Part shown: one piece after another, positions 28,613 through 39,811 of the stretch
Layout of the letters: every line of letters starts with the position of its first letter
How positions within the stretch are numbered: position 1 is the first letter of the stretch
Assembly: GCA_013817245.1 (NCBI GenBank)
Contig: JACDDA010000004.1
Location: forward strand, 124,001 to 188,000
Direction: 5' to 3'
DNA length: 64,000 nt
From: Gammaproteobacteria bacterium
GTDB lineage: Bacteria; Pseudomonadota; Gammaproteobacteria; HTCC5015
Notes under the pieces: model-generated
Databases searched by the model: none
What the model was told of the DNA's origin: nothing
Seen by the model: only the letters and a program-made list of their open reading frames with translations
Program-made: the position numbers and the translations under genes

Positions 28613-30268
28613 TCAAGCAGCACTATAACGAGCACTGCGCAAGATTCGTTTAATGCGTTGGACTAATAATTGGCGTTGCACGGGTTTAAATAATAATTTA
28701 TTGCGCGGCACGTCATGATATTCCAACAACCATTCTGCATCATAACCAGAAACGTATAATACGTTTAATTGCGGATACACTGCATTGAGTTGTTGATATA
28801 ACTTAACACCAGAACCGTCGGGCATTACTACATCGCTAAGCAATAAACTAATTTCCGAACCACATTCTTGCATCAGCGCTCGTGCTTCAGCGGTGCCACC
28901 CGCAGAAAATACTTTAATGTTCGCTGCACGCAAGGCCGTTACCATAAAAGTACGTACGGTCGAATCATCTTCAACGATTAATACTGCACCTGTGTCATTA
29001 GCTAATTTAATATCCGATGTAATAGATGATGCGCCTACTAATGGCGCGTGCGCTGCTTGCATGTCACGCGCTGGCAGCTCCAGAATAAAACAACTGCCTT
29101 TCCCTAACGTGCTTTTAACACTAATGCGCCCTTCATGCTGTTTCACTAATGCATATACCGTCGACAAACCTAATCCATTGCCTTGTTGTTTAGTCGTATA
29201 AAAGGGTTCGAAAATACGCTGTAATTGTTCTTCGCGCATGCCAGTACCGGTATCTGTCACTTCCACAATCACAATGGGTTGCGCATCTTGATTAGGTGCA
29301 CGGCGTGTGTAGACATCAAGCGCTAAACGTCCGCCATCGATCATGGCATCTTGCGCATTTAAAGCAAGATTCATAATAATTTGATCAAGTTGGGTTGCAT
29401 CAAACCAAATCATCGGTAGTTGAGCTGCGCAATTAATTTCCAAACGAATATCTTCGCGCAATAAACGTCGCAACATGGGTTGCAATTCATGTAAGCAACG
29501 ATTGATGTCTAAATATTCTGGTGATATGGGTTGTTTACGAGCAAAAGCTAATAATTGCTCGGCTAAATCACGCGCGCGTTCACCTGCGCCTAAAATTGCT
29601 TCGACGTATTCGCTAGCGGTGCTATTCGGTGTTGATTGTTCTTGTAATAATTCAGCGTAACCTAAAATACCGGAAAGCAAATTATTAAAGTCATGCGCAA
29701 CGCCGCCGGCTAAATTACCAATGGCTTCCATTTTTTGCATCTGACTTAATTGATCTAATGCGGTTTGATATTCGGTAATATCTTGTGCAGTGCCGACAAT
29801 TAAACGGACACGCCCATCAGCGTCGCGCTCATAAATTGAATCGCGACTATGAAACCATCGCCATTGACCATCATTTGCTTTTAAACGGTAAGTTGCTTCT
29901 AGGGGTGTTTCATTGTCATTGGAATGCAGCAACGCAGCAAAATGTTGTTCCATATGTGCCGCATCATCGGGATGCATTACGGCGGGTAACAACTCGCCAC
30001 CCATATCTATAAGTTGCTGGGTGCTGTAACCCAACACCTGCAAAGCACCTCTACTATTAAATAATGTTTTACGTTCAATGACGTCGAACAAATAAATAGC
30101 GTTCGGACTCGTATCATAAATGGCTTTGACAAAGCGGACTTGCTGCTCAACTTTTGCATCAGACCACAACCACTCAATTGCGTGAGAGGTAGATCTATTG
30201 TCGGTGATAACCGATAAGTTGCCCGAGTGGGTGGTGCGTGATTGATTACTGCCGGCATTGTCTTTCAT
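28613..30268 (-). CDS. Hybrid sensor histidine kinase (PAS-HisKA-HATPase-REC)
   Basis: A 551-residue signalling protein with no membrane helix. A PAS/PAC sensor covers about residues 45-168 (SPNAIYLFDVIERKTLF, WRWFHSRDSIY, GTAQDITEYQTALDQL). The HisKA helix carries GGVAHDFNNLLSGILGYAELL with phosphorylatable His192. The ATPase domain has NLALNAQDAM, DTGTGM and GNGLGLSTVYALVKQHEG. A C-terminal receiver (about 428-548) has the phosphoacceptor Asp479 in LLLSDVVMPDGSG. Similar cytoplasmic kinases pass the signal to a separate phosphotransfer or response regulator. None is adjacent here, so partner and stimulus are unknown. Confidence 0.92.
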   Translation of the reverse strand: MKDNAGSNQSRTTHSGNLSVITDNRSTSHAIEWLWSDAKVEQQVRFVKAIYDTSPNAIYLFDVIERKTLFNSRGALQVLGYSTQQLIDMGGELLPAVMHPDDAAHMEQHFAALLHSNDNETPLEATYRLKANDGQWRWFHSRDSIYERDADGRVRLIVGTAQDITEYQTALDQLSQMQKMEAIGNLAGGVAHDFNNLLSGILGYAELLQEQSTPNSTASEYVEAILGAGERARDLAEQLLAFARKQPISPEYLDINRCLHELQPMLRRLLREDIRLEINCAAQLPMIWFDATQLDQIIMNLALNAQDAMIDGGRLALDVYTRRAPNQDAQPIVIVEVTDTGTGMREEQLQRIFEPFYTTKQQGNGLGLSTVYALVKQHEGRISVKSTLGKGSCFILELPARDMQAAHAPLVGASSITSDIKLANDTGAVLIVEDDSTVRTFMVTALRAANIKVFSAGGTAEARALMQECGSEISLLLSDVVMPDGSGVKLYQQLNAVYPQLNVLYVSGYDAEWLLEYHDVPRNKLLFKPVQRQLLVQRIKRILRSARYSAA

Positions 30269-30333
30269 TAATACTCCTGGCAGCCCCTGCCCGAGCTTAT
30301 AGTTTGGCTAATGAGTATATATAAGTATGAATT

Positions 30334-30410
30334 TGGTCGGGACGGCAGGATTTGAACCTGCGACCACCACACCCCCAGCGTGGTGCGCTACCAGGCTGCG
30401 CTACGCCCCG
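30334..30410 (-). tRNA. tRNA-Pro (anticodon GGG)
   Basis: A 77-nt cloverleaf on the minus strand with encoded CCA. The anticodon stem CCACG/TGTGG closes the loop CTGGGGG, giving anticodon GGG. The T-arm GCAGGTTCAAATCCTGC is canonical. A TATAAT (30429-30424) lies 14 nt upstream of the 5' end, so it may have its own promoter despite following the ihfA-merR operon. Confidence 0.97.
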
Positions 30411-30423
30411 ACAAAGCGGGCGC

Positions 30424-30429
30424 ATTATA
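30424..30429 (-). promoter_or_regulatory. Candidate -10 element for tRNA-Pro
   Basis: TATAAT on the minus strand ends 13 nt before the tRNA and is followed by a GC-rich discriminator (GCGCCCGC), as expected for a stringently controlled stable-RNA promoter. No good -35 was found; the merR terminator T-run occupies that position. Confidence 0.5.
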
Positions 30430-30432
30430 ACC

Positions 30433-30457
30433 AAAAAACATCTTAACGTTTTAAGAT
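30433..30457 (-). terminator. Terminator overlapping the merR-like stop codon
   Basis: ATCTTAA and TTAAGAT pair perfectly around a 4-nt loop and are followed on the minus strand by GTTTTTT. The stem includes the last codons and stop of the MerR-family gene. The stem is AT-only apart from one C-G pair, so efficiency may be modest. Confidence 0.7.
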
Positions 30458-30799
30458 TTGCAAGATCTCTTCGAGTTCAACGCGGATCTGGTGAATAATT
30501 TGTTGGCTTTGAGAGGTGTCGTCTTTTGCGGTTTCGCCGGATAACTGCAAACGCGCGCCGCCGATAGTGTAGCCTTGGTCATATAATAAACTACGAATTT
30601 GCCGAATCAGAATCACATCATGACGTTGATAATAACGGCGGTTACCACGACGCTTAACGGGTTTAAGATGTGAAAATTCTTGTTCCCAATAACGCAATAC
30701 ATGCGGTTTGACACTGCACAACTCGCTGACTTCACCAATTGTGAAGTAACGTTTGTTAGGTATCGCAAGTAATTCGTTATTGTTGCTGGCTTCCAGCAT
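30443..30799 (-). CDS. MerR-family transcriptional regulator of the ihfA operon
   Basis: A 118-residue regulator with the MerR winged helix at the N-terminus ([26 protein letters not shown] in residues about 17-42, then [23 protein letters not shown]). The helix that follows is short and lacks metal-binding cysteines. This gene is almost always encoded directly after ihfA in pseudomonads and relatives. Its start overlaps the end of ihfA by 23 bp, which indicates coupling. The target genes and effector are not known from sequence. Confidence 0.93.
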   Translation of the reverse strand: MLEASNNNELLAIPNKRYFTIGEVSELCSVKPHVLRYWEQEFSHLKPVKRRGNRRYYQRHDVILIRQIRSLLYDQGYTIGGARLQLSGETAKDDTSQSQQIIHQIRVELEEILQILKR

Positions 30800-31079
30800 A
30801 CGCTTCCACTCGTGCTTTCAGTTTTTGTCCTGGCCGGAATGTCACTACGCGCCGCGCTGAGATAGGTATCTCTTCGCCCGTTTTAGGATTTCGGCCGGGT
30901 CGTTGATTTTTGGTACGCAAGGTAAAATTACCAAAACCTGATAACTTTACTTCATCACCTTTAGCTAAGGCGTCGCGCACTTCGATAAAAAATAACTCCA
31001 CCAATTCCTTGGCTTCACGCTTGTTCAGTCCGAGTTCATCGAACAGCATCTCGGCCATTTCAGCTTTGGTGAGTGCCAT
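30777..31079 (-). CDS. ihfA: Integration host factor subunit alpha
   Basis: A 100-residue HU/IHF-family DNA-bending protein that works as a heterodimer with Ihf[21 protein letters not shown] begins the protein, and the beta-arm that inserts into the minor groove carries [14 protein letters not shown] with the intercalating Pro. It lies 8 bp after pheT, the conserved pheST-ihfA order. Confidence 0.98.
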   Translation of the reverse strand: MALTKAEMAEMLFDELGLNKREAKELVELFFIEVRDALAKGDEVKLSGFGNFTLRTKNQRPGRNPKTGEEIPISARRVVTFRPGQKLKARVEAYAGSQQQ

Positions 31080-31087
31080 GTTAACGC

Positions 31088-33469
31088 CTACTCCCTCAAG
31101 ATCGCGTTGAGATCTGCCCGTAGTGCAGCGAGAATAACGGCCACTGCCGCATCCACCTCATCGTCGGTAAGAGTGCGCGAAAATTCCTGTAAAATCAAGC
31201 CCATCGCGAAACTTTTTCGACCAGGTATCACGCCTTTTCCAGCGTAAACATCAAATAAAAGCACGGATCGTAAACTGCTAATGCCTATTTTCTGCACGCT
31301 CGCCAAGACCGCTTGCCAGTCGCAGTTGTGATCCACGATGATGGCCAAATCCCGGCGAATGGCAGGGAATTTGGAAACATCAGCAGCTTTTGCTACCGTG
31401 GGCTGATTTAATAAAGGCGCTATATCGAGTTCAAACGCATAGACCGCGCCTTCTATATCAAGTGCTGCCAAATTAGCAGGATGCAAAGCACCGACTACAC
31501 CGATGACTTTATCCGCACATTTTATATAGGCTGCGGAGCCGGGCTGCCACGGCAATAACTCGTTCATAAGCGGTTCAAATAAAATATCGCGCAAACCAGC
31601 AGCGGCGAGCAAAGCTTCGATGTCGCCTTTAATATCATAAAAATCTAACTGTGGTTTAGCTGCTTGCCAGGATTCCGGTTCACGACTACCCCATCGCAAA
31701 GCCGCTAAGGTTGGCGTTTGACTAAGTTGATTATGTGCATCTAATTCAAAGCGCAAACCAGCTTCAAAAATTTGTAAGCGTTTTTGTTGGCGATTTTGAT
31801 TGTAAATTAATGTTTGTAACAAGCCCGGAATTAAGCTCGTGCGCATCACCGCCATTTCAGACGAAATCGGATTGCGTAAAGCAAGATTAATCCGCTGAGG
31901 TAATAGAGGCTGCTGCAAAACGGGATCAACAAAACTGTAGGTAATAACTTCTTGGAAACCGCGCGCTATTAATAAATGGCTTAAACGACGTTGGCGATTT
32001 TCACCCGCATCGGCACGCACACGTGCGCGTAGCATGGGCATACGACGCGGCAAATTATCGTAACCATGCAAGCGCGCTAATTCTTCGATCAAATCTACTT
32101 CACGCGCCATATCAAAACGAAAAGTCGGTGGTGTTACCTGCCAACCATCAGCCACACGCTGCAGTTGCATACCAAGACCACTGAGAATTTGTTCCACCTG
32201 CGTTTGCGGGAATGGCATTCCAAGTATTTTTTCAATGCGCATAGTGCGCAAATGAATGGTCGGCCGCGTTAGATTAGTATTGTTAACATCGATTACGGGG
32301 CCTACTTGACCACCCGCTAAGCCACAAATTAATGTCGTTGCACGCTCTATTGCTAAACGCTGAATCGCGGAATCAACACCACGTTCGAAACGCTGCGATG
32401 AATCGGTATGTAAATTATATTCGCGCGCTTTACCTGCTAATGCATCTTGAGTAAAGCACGCGCTTTCTAGAAAAATATCGGTAGTGTTCTCTGTTACCGC
32501 TGAGGCTGCACCGCCCATGATGCCGGCTAATGCTAATACACCCTTGTCATCCGCAATGACTAAAGTATCTGATTTTACTTCAATGGTTTGACCATCTAAT
32601 AACGCCAAACTAATGGCCTGTTTCAGTGTACGAACATGAATGCCGCCGTGTAATTTCTGCAAATCAAACGCATGCATAGGCTGCCCGATTTCTAACATTA
32701 CATAATTACTTATATCAACGACGGGATGAATATTACGTATACCGGCACGACGTAATCGTTCCGTAATCCAAATAGGCGTTTGAACGTTTTCTAATTTTAA
32801 ATTACGAATTACGCGGCCCACATACACAGGACAGGCATCACGCGCTTCGATATTAATTTTTAAAACATCGTCAATCGTCGGGGCAAACGGAGTAATCGCA
32901 ATGTCTTGCAAAGACAAATTATTCAAAGTCGCAATTTCACGTGCAACCCCTCGAACGCTTAAGCAATCACCTCGATTCGGCGTGACATCAATTTCTATAA
33001 TGTTATCGTTTAATAATAGATATTCGCGAATGTCTTGACCGACAGGCGCATCACTGGGCAATGCCAATAATCCATTTGAGACTTCCGCTAAACCTAATTC
33101 TACTGCTGAACACAACATACCGAAGGACTCAACGCCGCGTAACTTGCCCTTTTTAATATTTAAACCATTCGGCAAATTAGCGCCAATCATGGCTAATGGC
33201 GCTTTCATTCCTTGCGCAGCATTCGCTGCACCACACACGATTTGCAATAGTTCTGTTTGACCAACATCAACACCACACACGCGTAAACGATCTGCATCCG
33301 GATGTTGGCTGATGGTTTTTATTTCAGCCACAACTACATTATCAAACATGGGGGCAACAGCAGAGACGCCATCTACTTCCAAACCCAAGCGATTGAGTTG
33401 GACCAGCAACTCGTCCGTCTTAATAGCGGGATTTACAAATGTTCGTAGCCAAGCTTCACTGAATTTCAT
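31088..33469 (-). CDS. pheT: Phenylalanyl-tRNA synthetase beta subunit
   Basis: A 793-residue subunit with the standard domain order. The N-terminal tRNA-binding domain has [11 protein letters not shown], the B3/B4 editing module has [22 protein letters not shown], the B5 domain follows, and the C-terminal ferredoxin-like anticodon-binding domain has [13 protein letters not shown]. It forms the alpha2-beta2 enzyme with PheS, 34 bp upstream. Confidence 0.98.
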   Translation of the reverse strand: MKFSEAWLRTFVNPAIKTDELLVQLNRLGLEVDGVSAVAPMFDNVVVAEIKTISQHPDADRLRVCGVDVGQTELLQIVCGAANAAQGMKAPLAMIGANLPNGLNIKKGKLRGVESFGMLCSAVELGLAEVSNGLLALPSDAPVGQDIREYLLLNDNIIEIDVTPNRGDCLSVRGVAREIATLNNLSLQDIAITPFAPTIDDVLKINIEARDACPVYVGRVIRNLKLENVQTPIWITERLRRAGIRNIHPVVDISNYVMLEIGQPMHAFDLQKLHGGIHVRTLKQAISLALLDGQTIEVKSDTLVIADDKGVLALAGIMGGAASAVTENTTDIFLESACFTQDALAGKAREYNLHTDSSQRFERGVDSAIQRLAIERATTLICGLAGGQVGPVIDVNNTNLTRPTIHLRTMRIEKILGMPFPQTQVEQILSGLGMQLQRVADGWQVTPPTFRFDMAREVDLIEELARLHGYDNLPRRMPMLRARVRADAGENRQRRLSHLLIARGFQEVITYSFVDPVLQQPLLPQRINLALRNPISSEMAVMRTSLIPGLLQTLIYNQNRQQKRLQIFEAGLRFELDAHNQLSQTPTLAALRWGSREPESWQAAKPQLDFYDIKGDIEALLAAAGLRDILFEPLMNELLPWQPGSAAYIKCADKVIGVVGALHPANLAALDIEGAVYAFELDIAPLLNQPTVAKAADVSKFPAIRRDLAIIVDHNCDWQAVLASVQKIGISSLRSVLLFDVYAGKGVIPGRKSFAMGLILQEFSRTLTDDEVDAAVAVILAALRADLNAILRE

Positions 33470-33503
33470 AGGTTCATCAACAGAGTATTTTTAAATCATG
33501 CTA

Positions 33504-34529
<1,026 letters not shown>

Positions 34530-34545
34530 TCAATCCTGAAGGACA

Positions 34546-34582
34546 TAAAAAAGGGGAAGTCTTTACAGGCTTCCCCCTTTTC
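34546..34582 (-). terminator. Terminator/attenuator between rplT and pheS
   Basis: On the minus strand GGGGAAG and CTTCCCC pair around an 11-nt loop and run into TTTTTT. It matches the position of the E. coli pheST attenuator. No Phe-rich pheM leader peptide fits in the 76-bp gap, so phenylalanine-responsive attenuation of the E. coli kind is doubtful. Confidence 0.85.
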
Positions 34583-34602
34583 TTAACTTACATTACTGCG
34601 TC

Positions 34603-34959
34603 TTAAGACAGGGAAGTTCTAGCTTGCTCAGCGATCTGAGCAAACGCTTCCTTATTAAACACGGCTAAATCAGCTAACACTTTACGATCGATTTCAATGT
34701 TCGCTTTTTTCAGCCCATTCATAAAGCGGCTGTACGATAAACCGCAATCACGTGCCGCAGCATTAATCCGCACAATCCATAAAGAGCGGAATTGGCGTTT
34801 TTTCTGACGACGATCGCGATAAGCGTATTGACCTGCTTTGGTAACAGCTTGCTCGGCTACACGAAACACACGACTACGTGCGCCATAATAACCTTTTGCT
34901 TTATCTAAAACTTTTTTGTGCCGCGCGCGAGCGGTCACACCACGTTTAACTCGAGGCAT
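34603..34959 (-). CDS. rplT: 50S ribosomal protein L20
   Basis: A 118-residue basic protein ([20 protein letters not shown]...) needed early in 50S assembly. Length and sequence are standard. In E. coli L20 also represses translation of rpmI-rplT by binding the mRNA. It follows rpmI by 10 bp. Confidence 0.98.
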   Translation of the reverse strand: MPRVKRGVTARARHKKVLDKAKGYYGARSRVFRVAEQAVTKAGQYAYRDRRQKKRQFRSLWIVRINAAARDCGLSYSRFMNGLKKANIEIDRKVLADLAVFNKEAFAQIAEQARTSLS

Positions 34960-34969
34960 GTCTCACTCC

Positions 34970-35167
34970 TTATGCGTAGGGCATCATTTGATAAATAGAA
35001 GCGACGTCACTTCCATGTACATGGATACCATCGCGTAATTGACGTTTACGCTTGGCGCTCTTTTTGGTGAGGATATGTCGTTTGTGCGACTGTCCACGCT
35101 TGATTTTGCCTGATGCGGCAACTCTAAACCGTTTGGCTGCGCCACGGTTTGTTTTCAACTTAGGCAT
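34970..35167 (-). CDS. rpmI: 50S ribosomal protein L35
   Basis: A 65-residue very basic protein ([20 protein letters not shown]...). Size, start and position between infC and rplT are canonical. Confidence 0.98.
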   Translation of the reverse strand: MPKLKTNRGAAKRFRVAASGKIKRGQSHKRHILTKKSAKRKRQLRDGIHVHGSDVASIYQMMPYA

Positions 35168-35243
35168 TTTGTGCTCCTAGAGTGTTAGAACTAAAATAGT
35201 CTTGCGGGCAATGCCCTGCCCAGCTCAACCAATTACTTGCTAC

Positions 35244-35762
35244 TTACTTCTTTTTCGGTCCCAGAACCATGATCATTTGGCGACCTTCAAGCTTGGGATA
35301 TTGTTCAACTGTCCCATGCTCTTCTAAATCTTTTTGCACGCGTTTCAAAAACTCAAAACCTAAATCTTGATGCGCCATTTCGCGACCACGAAAACGCATA
35401 GTCACTTTGGCTTTATCACCATCTTCTAAGAATCGAATTAAATTACGCAATTTAACTTGATAATCACCGTCATCAGTTCCGGGGCGCAACTTAATTTCTT
35501 TGAGCTGCACTTGTTTCTGATTACGTTTTGCTTGATGAGCTTTCTTGCTTTGCTCAAACTTAAATTTGCCGAAATTCATAATACGGCAAACCGGCGGTTT
35601 TTCGGTGGGCACGATCTCAACCAAATCTAACTCTGCTTCATTTGCTAATGCTTGTGCTTCGCTAATGCTTAACACGCCGAGCTGATTGCCTTCTGAATCA
35701 ATTACTCGTACTTCACGAGCGGTAATCTTGTCATTGATTCGATGACTCTTTACATCAACGAT
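35244..35762 (-). CDS. infC: Translation initiation factor IF-3, apparent AUC start codon
   Basis: A 172-residue factor that blocks premature subunit joining and checks the start codon. The N-domain ([20 protein letters not shown]) and C-domain ([16 protein letters not shown], then [14 protein letters not shown]) are complete. No in-frame ATG, GTG or TTG exists between the stop upstream and the GTG at 35675, which would delete about 29 conserved residues. A strong GGAGG (35775-35771) stands 8 nt before ATC at 35762, so the start is read as AUC. E. coli infC uses AUU, and IF-3 represses its own rare-codon start. The start choice is inference from spacing and homology. Confidence 0.95.
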   Translation of the reverse strand: MVDVKSHRINDKITAREVRVIDSEGNQLGVLSISEAQALANEAELDLVEIVPTEKPPVCRIMNFGKFKFEQSKKAHQAKRNQKQVQLKEIKLRPGTDDGDYQVKLRNLIRFLEDGDKAKVTMRFRGREMAHQDLGFEFLKRVQKDLEEHGTVEQYPKLEGRQMIMVLGPKKK

Positions 35763-35798
35763 AGGTCGATCCTCCGAAAAAATTTACTATCTACAGGC

Positions 35799-37721
35799 TC
35801 ATTCTAATGATGGCCGACTACGACTCACGACTTCCTGCTGCAAATGCGCAGCAAACGCGGCGAGCGTCATAATACCAAGATCTTCCCCTTCGCGGGTACG
35901 AACTGATACAGAACCAGACTCTACTTCACGATCTCCCACAACTAATAAGTAAGGGACGCGCTGTAAAGTTTGCTCGCGGATTTTAAAGCCGATCTTCTCA
36001 TTTCTCAAGTCAGAAGTGACTCTGAGCCCCTGTTTTTTAAGGATTTTTTCAGCTTCGCGCACAAATGAGCCTTGTGCATCGGTAATATTGAGTAAAACCG
36101 CTTGTTGCGGCGCCAACCAAGCAGGAAATTTGCCGGCGTAATGCTCGATTAAAATACCAATAAATCGCTCCAGCGAACCCAAAATAGCCCGATGCAGCAT
36201 AATTGGCGTCTGCCGACTGCCGTCTTCAGCGATATAAGTAGCGTTCAAACGCGCTGGAATAAAGGGATCTAATTGCAAAGTCCCGCACTGCCACACGCGA
36301 CCGATACAATCTTTTAATGCGAATTCGATTTTAGGGCCATAAAATGCACCTTCTCCAGGATTGGGTTGCCACGCAATTCCCTCAGAATCTAAAGCATCCG
36401 CTAAGGCTTTTTCAGCAGTGTCCCAAAAAATATCGTCGCCAATGCGTTTTGCAGGGCGTGTTGATAATTTCACTTGGATATCGGTGAAGCCAAAGTCTGC
36501 ATAAACCGAATATAACAATTTTATAAAACTCGCGGCTTCCGCGCTGACTTGTTGTTCGGTACAAAAAATATGGGCATCGTCTTGCACAAAACCGCGCACT
36601 CGCATTAAGCCATGCAAAGTGCCCGACGCTTCATTACGATGACAAGAACCAAATTCCGCCATTCGTAACGGTAAATCACGATAACTTTTCAAACCATGAT
36701 TATAGATTTGCACATGACAAGGACAATTCATTGGTTTGATCGCAAATTGGCGATCTTCCGAACCCGTTAAAAACATATCATCAATAAATTTTTCCGCATG
36801 ACCGGATTTTTGCCACAAAGAAATATCCACAATTTCCGGTGTATGTACTTCTTCATAATCTGCTTCGCGTAAACGTCCGCGAATATAATTTTGAATTTCA
36901 GTATAAATACGCCAGCCGTTGTCATGCCAAAATACCATGCCAGGCGCTTCTTCTTGGGTGTGAAATAAATCTAACGCACGCCCTATTTTGCGATGATCGC
37001 GTTTTTCAGCTTCTTCTAATCGATGCAAATAAGCTTTTAATTCTTTAGGATCAGTCCATGCAGTACCATAAATACGCTGCAACATTTCATTATTAGAATC
37101 ACCGCGCCAATAGGCACCCGCAACTTTCATCAATTTAAATGCTTTTAAATGACCCGTACTAGGCACATGCGGGCCTCTGCATAAATCAATAAAATCGCCT
37201 TGCTGATATAAAGAAATCGCCTGATCCGATGGAATATCTGCAATGATTTTAGCTTTATATTCTTCGCCTAAGCCACGAAAAAAAGTGACCGCTGCATCAC
37301 GTGCCATTACGGTGCGCGCTACTTTGAAATCAGTTTGCGCAAGCTCGGTCATTTTGGCTTCAATAAGCGCCAAGTCATCTAAAGTAAAAGTACGCTCAAA
37401 CGCAAAGTCATAAAAAAATCCGTCTTCAATGACAGGACCGATGGTAACTTGTGCAGTGGGAAATAATTGTTTAACCGCTTGCGCTAATAAATGTGCGGTT
37501 GAATGACGAATGACGTCTAACGCTTCCGGACTTTTTGGCGTAATGATACTGAGCGCGACATCGCGTTCAATGAGATAACTGGTGTCGACTAATTGGCCAT
37601 CAATGGCGCCGGCCAGCGCCGCTTTAGCAAGTCCCGCACCTATAGATGCAGCAACTTCAGCGACAGTAACAGCATGATCGAAAGGACGTTGCGAACCATC
37701 AGGAAGAGTAATAACAGGCAT
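35799..37721 (-). CDS. thrS: Threonyl-tRNA synthetase
   Basis: A 640-residue class II enzyme. The N-terminal TGS domain ([20 protein letters not shown]) and editing domain ([16 protein letters not shown] with its HxxxH) come first. The catalytic core includes [12 protein letters not shown], which supplies zinc ligands, and motif 3 ends in the [15 protein letters not shown] region. It is the first gene of the thrS-infC-rpmI-rplT-pheST-ihfA run. E. coli thrS is repressed by its product through tRNA-like leader structures; I could not establish such a structure here. Confidence 0.98.
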   Translation of the reverse strand: MPVITLPDGSQRPFDHAVTVAEVAASIGAGLAKAALAGAIDGQLVDTSYLIERDVALSIITPKSPEALDVIRHSTAHLLAQAVKQLFPTAQVTIGPVIEDGFFYDFAFERTFTLDDLALIEAKMTELAQTDFKVARTVMARDAAVTFFRGLGEEYKAKIIADIPSDQAISLYQQGDFIDLCRGPHVPSTGHLKAFKLMKVAGAYWRGDSNNEMLQRIYGTAWTDPKELKAYLHRLEEAEKRDHRKIGRALDLFHTQEEAPGMVFWHDNGWRIYTEIQNYIRGRLREADYEEVHTPEIVDISLWQKSGHAEKFIDDMFLTGSEDRQFAIKPMNCPCHVQIYNHGLKSYRDLPLRMAEFGSCHRNEASGTLHGLMRVRGFVQDDAHIFCTEQQVSAEAASFIKLLYSVYADFGFTDIQVKLSTRPAKRIGDDIFWDTAEKALADALDSEGIAWQPNPGEGAFYGPKIEFALKDCIGRVWQCGTLQLDPFIPARLNATYIAEDGSRQTPIMLHRAILGSLERFIGILIEHYAGKFPAWLAPQQAVLLNITDAQGSFVREAEKILKKQGLRVTSDLRNEKIGFKIREQTLQRVPYLLVVGDREVESGSVSVRTREGEDLGIMTLAAFAAHLQQEVVSRSRPSLE

Positions 37722-37909
37722 GAACTATCTCCAGTGGTGGCTGATACGAAGAGCCACGTGGTTATAAAAAATGAAATGAAATCCAATAAACTACAGGAAG
37801 CTTTGAATGACGATGGCATGTTAATGTCACAGCCAATAACGTTAAGATCTGCAACTTCGCTCGCCATGCCGTACGAGTGCATGGAATCGAAACACAGTAT
37901 TAGCATTAT

Positions 37910-37986
37910 TGGTAGGCACGACTGGACTCGAACCAGCGACCCCTACCATGTCAAGGTAGTGCTCTAACCAACTGAGCTACGCGCCT
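37910..37986 (-). tRNA. tRNA-Val (anticodon GAC)
   Basis: A 77-nt cloverleaf on the minus strand with encoded CCA. The acceptor AGGCGCG pairs with CGTGCCT including one G-U pair. The anticodon stem CTACC/GGTAG encloses TTGACAT, giving GAC. It lies upstream of thrS on the same strand. Confidence 0.97.
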
Positions 37987-38240
37987 GCCGTTCATCCCGC
38001 TGTTTCCAGCTGGGCGCGGAACATTATCACATGTGCTTGAAGCTGACTAGACACTATGCGGCAACAAAGCCTATCTAGTTCAGCCTCAACAACGCATCAT
38101 TCTTTAGCAAAATATCTCATAATGGCAACGACCTGATTTTGAATTGTAATGGACTTCAATATGTTTAATGCTTCATCTTTTGCCGCTATCATGCTGACAT
38201 TTTTCGTTTTAAGAAACGCTTAGATTAAAAAGCACGCATA
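37987..38240. other. Spacer between tRNA-Val and the cytochrome gene
   Basis: About 250 bp between the tRNA and the terminator of the cytochrome gene. A GATAAT on the minus strand (near 38030) could be a -10 for the tRNA but no matching -35 was found. I see no gene or repeat in the rest. Confidence 0.4.
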
Positions 38241-38270
38241 AAAAAAGCTCGCTGGATAACCGCGAGCTTA
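38241..38270 (-). terminator. Rho-independent terminator of the cytochrome gene
   Basis: AAGCTCGC (38245-38252) and GCGAGCTT (38262-38269) form a perfect 8-bp stem with a 9-nt loop. On the minus strand it is followed by TTTTTT, placing it 25 bp after the stop codon. Confidence 0.92.
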
Positions 38271-38294
38271 AATAAGAAGCATTAATTAAATTTA

Positions 38295-39605
38295 TTACCA
38301 ACCGCTCCACTCATATGAATAATTGTAGCCAGCTTCGAGATTGGTGCCGTCTAAAAGATAATCACCTGGTTTTTGTCCGTTATAACCATTTTTGTAACGT
38401 GGCATATGCGCCGCTAAAATTGCCGCTTGAGAACCCGACCAAAAATATTCATGGGTACGCTTCGCCAATGGCATGACACCTAAGTCGTAAACCAAATGTT
38501 CTATTTGACGCGCATATAACATAAAGTCTTTATACGAATTAAAAGTTAACTGGTTACGCATCAAACCACCACGTTGTGCATGACAGGCTCGACAATTAGG
38601 CGCTACTACTTGTGTATAAAGTATCTCTGTATTAGCGGGAGCGGTAGGATTATTAATTGCTAGCCAGCCGGATGGAATATAAGCGCCATTAAATGTTGGA
38701 TTCGGCAACGTTTTCCCACCATACCAACCATAAATCATTTTTACGGGCGTAGGCGTAGACCATTCTTCTGGAATGCCATTCACGGGTAACAACGGATACG
38801 TCGCGAGGACCGCTTGATTAAAGGTTTTTAATCGCGGTTCTAATGTTGCGCGATTATTATCGACGGCAGTATCAAACAATAAAGTATCTAAATCCCACGG
38901 CAAGAAGTAAGTGTTGGTGTCACCATTGTTCGGATAAGTACCATTACTCAATAATGATTTTGGTTCACCGCCATGACATACATTGCATAAACCGGGCATA
39001 AATTTCGCGCCTTCGCCATCCAAATCTGCCGCATAAATTCGGCGACCTACGCCATCATAAGCAAAAAACTTTACAAACTTACGACCTGACAACAACACAT
39101 TAGGTGCAATCGCTGTATTAGGTATTCCATTTGAAGGTGATTCAGTGCTGGGTGTGCCCGTATATTCCATGCAAACTGTGGCTAATAATTCACTCGCAAG
39201 ATGTGCTTTAGCGCTGTCAATTTTAACTTGTGCAGGGGCATTCACACTACCCGCTGGGCCTGCATAATTTTCTACACACGAAGCAACGCTTCCATCAGCA
39301 TTTGTTTTTACATACATGCGTCGCCCAAAACCAAGATCGGCTTCATTAACATAAACAGCGGCATTGCTATCGCTAAGGGCATTAAAGGTTTTAAAAGCAT
39401 CATGCGTGAGTCGTAAATTAGCGGGATCGATCGCGGCATAATACGCTTCAGCAGTTGTTTGAGTTTCTTGAAACTGCGGTGCGGATTTGTTTAAAAATTG
39501 CAAAAAGGCATGCGCAGGTTCCACGGCATGACAATATGCGCCATAAGTGAGCAATGGTAAAAATAACAAAGGTACACGCGCACGTAAAACTAACAGACGG
39601 TTCAT
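38295..39605 (-). CDS. Secreted di-haem c-type cytochrome-like protein of unknown role
   Basis: A 436-residue exported protein; the signal peptide covers about residues 1-27 (hydrophobic LLFLPLLTYGAYCHA). It has two haem c motifs, CNVCH (207-211) and CRACH (338-342), spaced about 130 residues apart. MPLAKRTHEYFW (from Met378) offers a possible distal Met or His ligand. Domains outside the haem sites are not recognised. The spacing suggests two fused cytochrome domains or one large domain with two haems. It stands alone between tRNA-Val and uvrB with its own terminator; no oxidase, dehydrogenase or maturation gene is nearby, so its redox partner is unknown. The start is the ATG at 39605; an ATG six codons upstream is less likely. 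Confidence 0.8.
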   Translation of the reverse strand: MNRLLVLRARVPLLFLPLLTYGAYCHAVEPAHAFLQFLNKSAPQFQETQTTAEAYYAAIDPANLRLTHDAFKTFNALSDSNAAVYVNEADLGFGRRMYVKTNADGSVASCVENYAGPAGSVNAPAQVKIDSAKAHLASELLATVCMEYTGTPSTESPSNGIPNTAIAPNVLLSGRKFVKFFAYDGVGRRIYAADLDGEGAKFMPGLCNVCHGGEPKSLLSNGTYPNNGDTNTYFLPWDLDTLLFDTAVDNNRATLEPRLKTFNQAVLATYPLLPVNGIPEEWSTPTPVKMIYGWYGGKTLPNPTFNGAYIPSGWLAINNPTAPANTEILYTQVVAPNCRACHAQRGGLMRNQLTFNSYKDFMLYARQIEHLVYDLGVMPLAKRTHEYFWSGSQAAILAAHMPRYKNGYNGQKPGDYLLDGTNLEAGYNYSYEWSGW

Positions 39606-39705
39606 AGTCCATATCTCCAACATTATTGTTATTAAAAAAGTTTTATTTCAGGAGAAGCTCTAAAGCGCATTCCGCGCTCCGTACAAAAAATCATCCTTAA
39701 ACAGC

Positions 39706-39729
39706 CAGTGGGTATTCATTACCCTACTG
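39706..39729 (-). other. Hairpin in the uvrB-cytochrome spacer
   Basis: CAGTGGGTA pairs with TACCCTACTG, one bulged base, around a 5-nt loop. It lies about 80 bp after the uvrB stop with no clear U-run. It may be a weak or Rho-assisted end of the uvrB transcript. Confidence 0.35.
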
Positions 39730-39811
39730 CGGCGCAAGATAATGCAACGCTGCTAAAAAATCAATGATAAAAATCTGCTTTATGTTTTTTATTTATGAAT
39801 ATTTAATGACG

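Noticed and set aside
37722-37909. tRNA-like operator in front of thrS
   Set aside because: Known in E. coli, but I could not draw a convincing anticodon-arm mimic in this leader by eye.
37593-37967. 124-codon plus-strand frame across the thrS start and tRNA-Val
   Set aside because: It overlaps two firm features on the other strand, has no family resemblance and no ribosome site.
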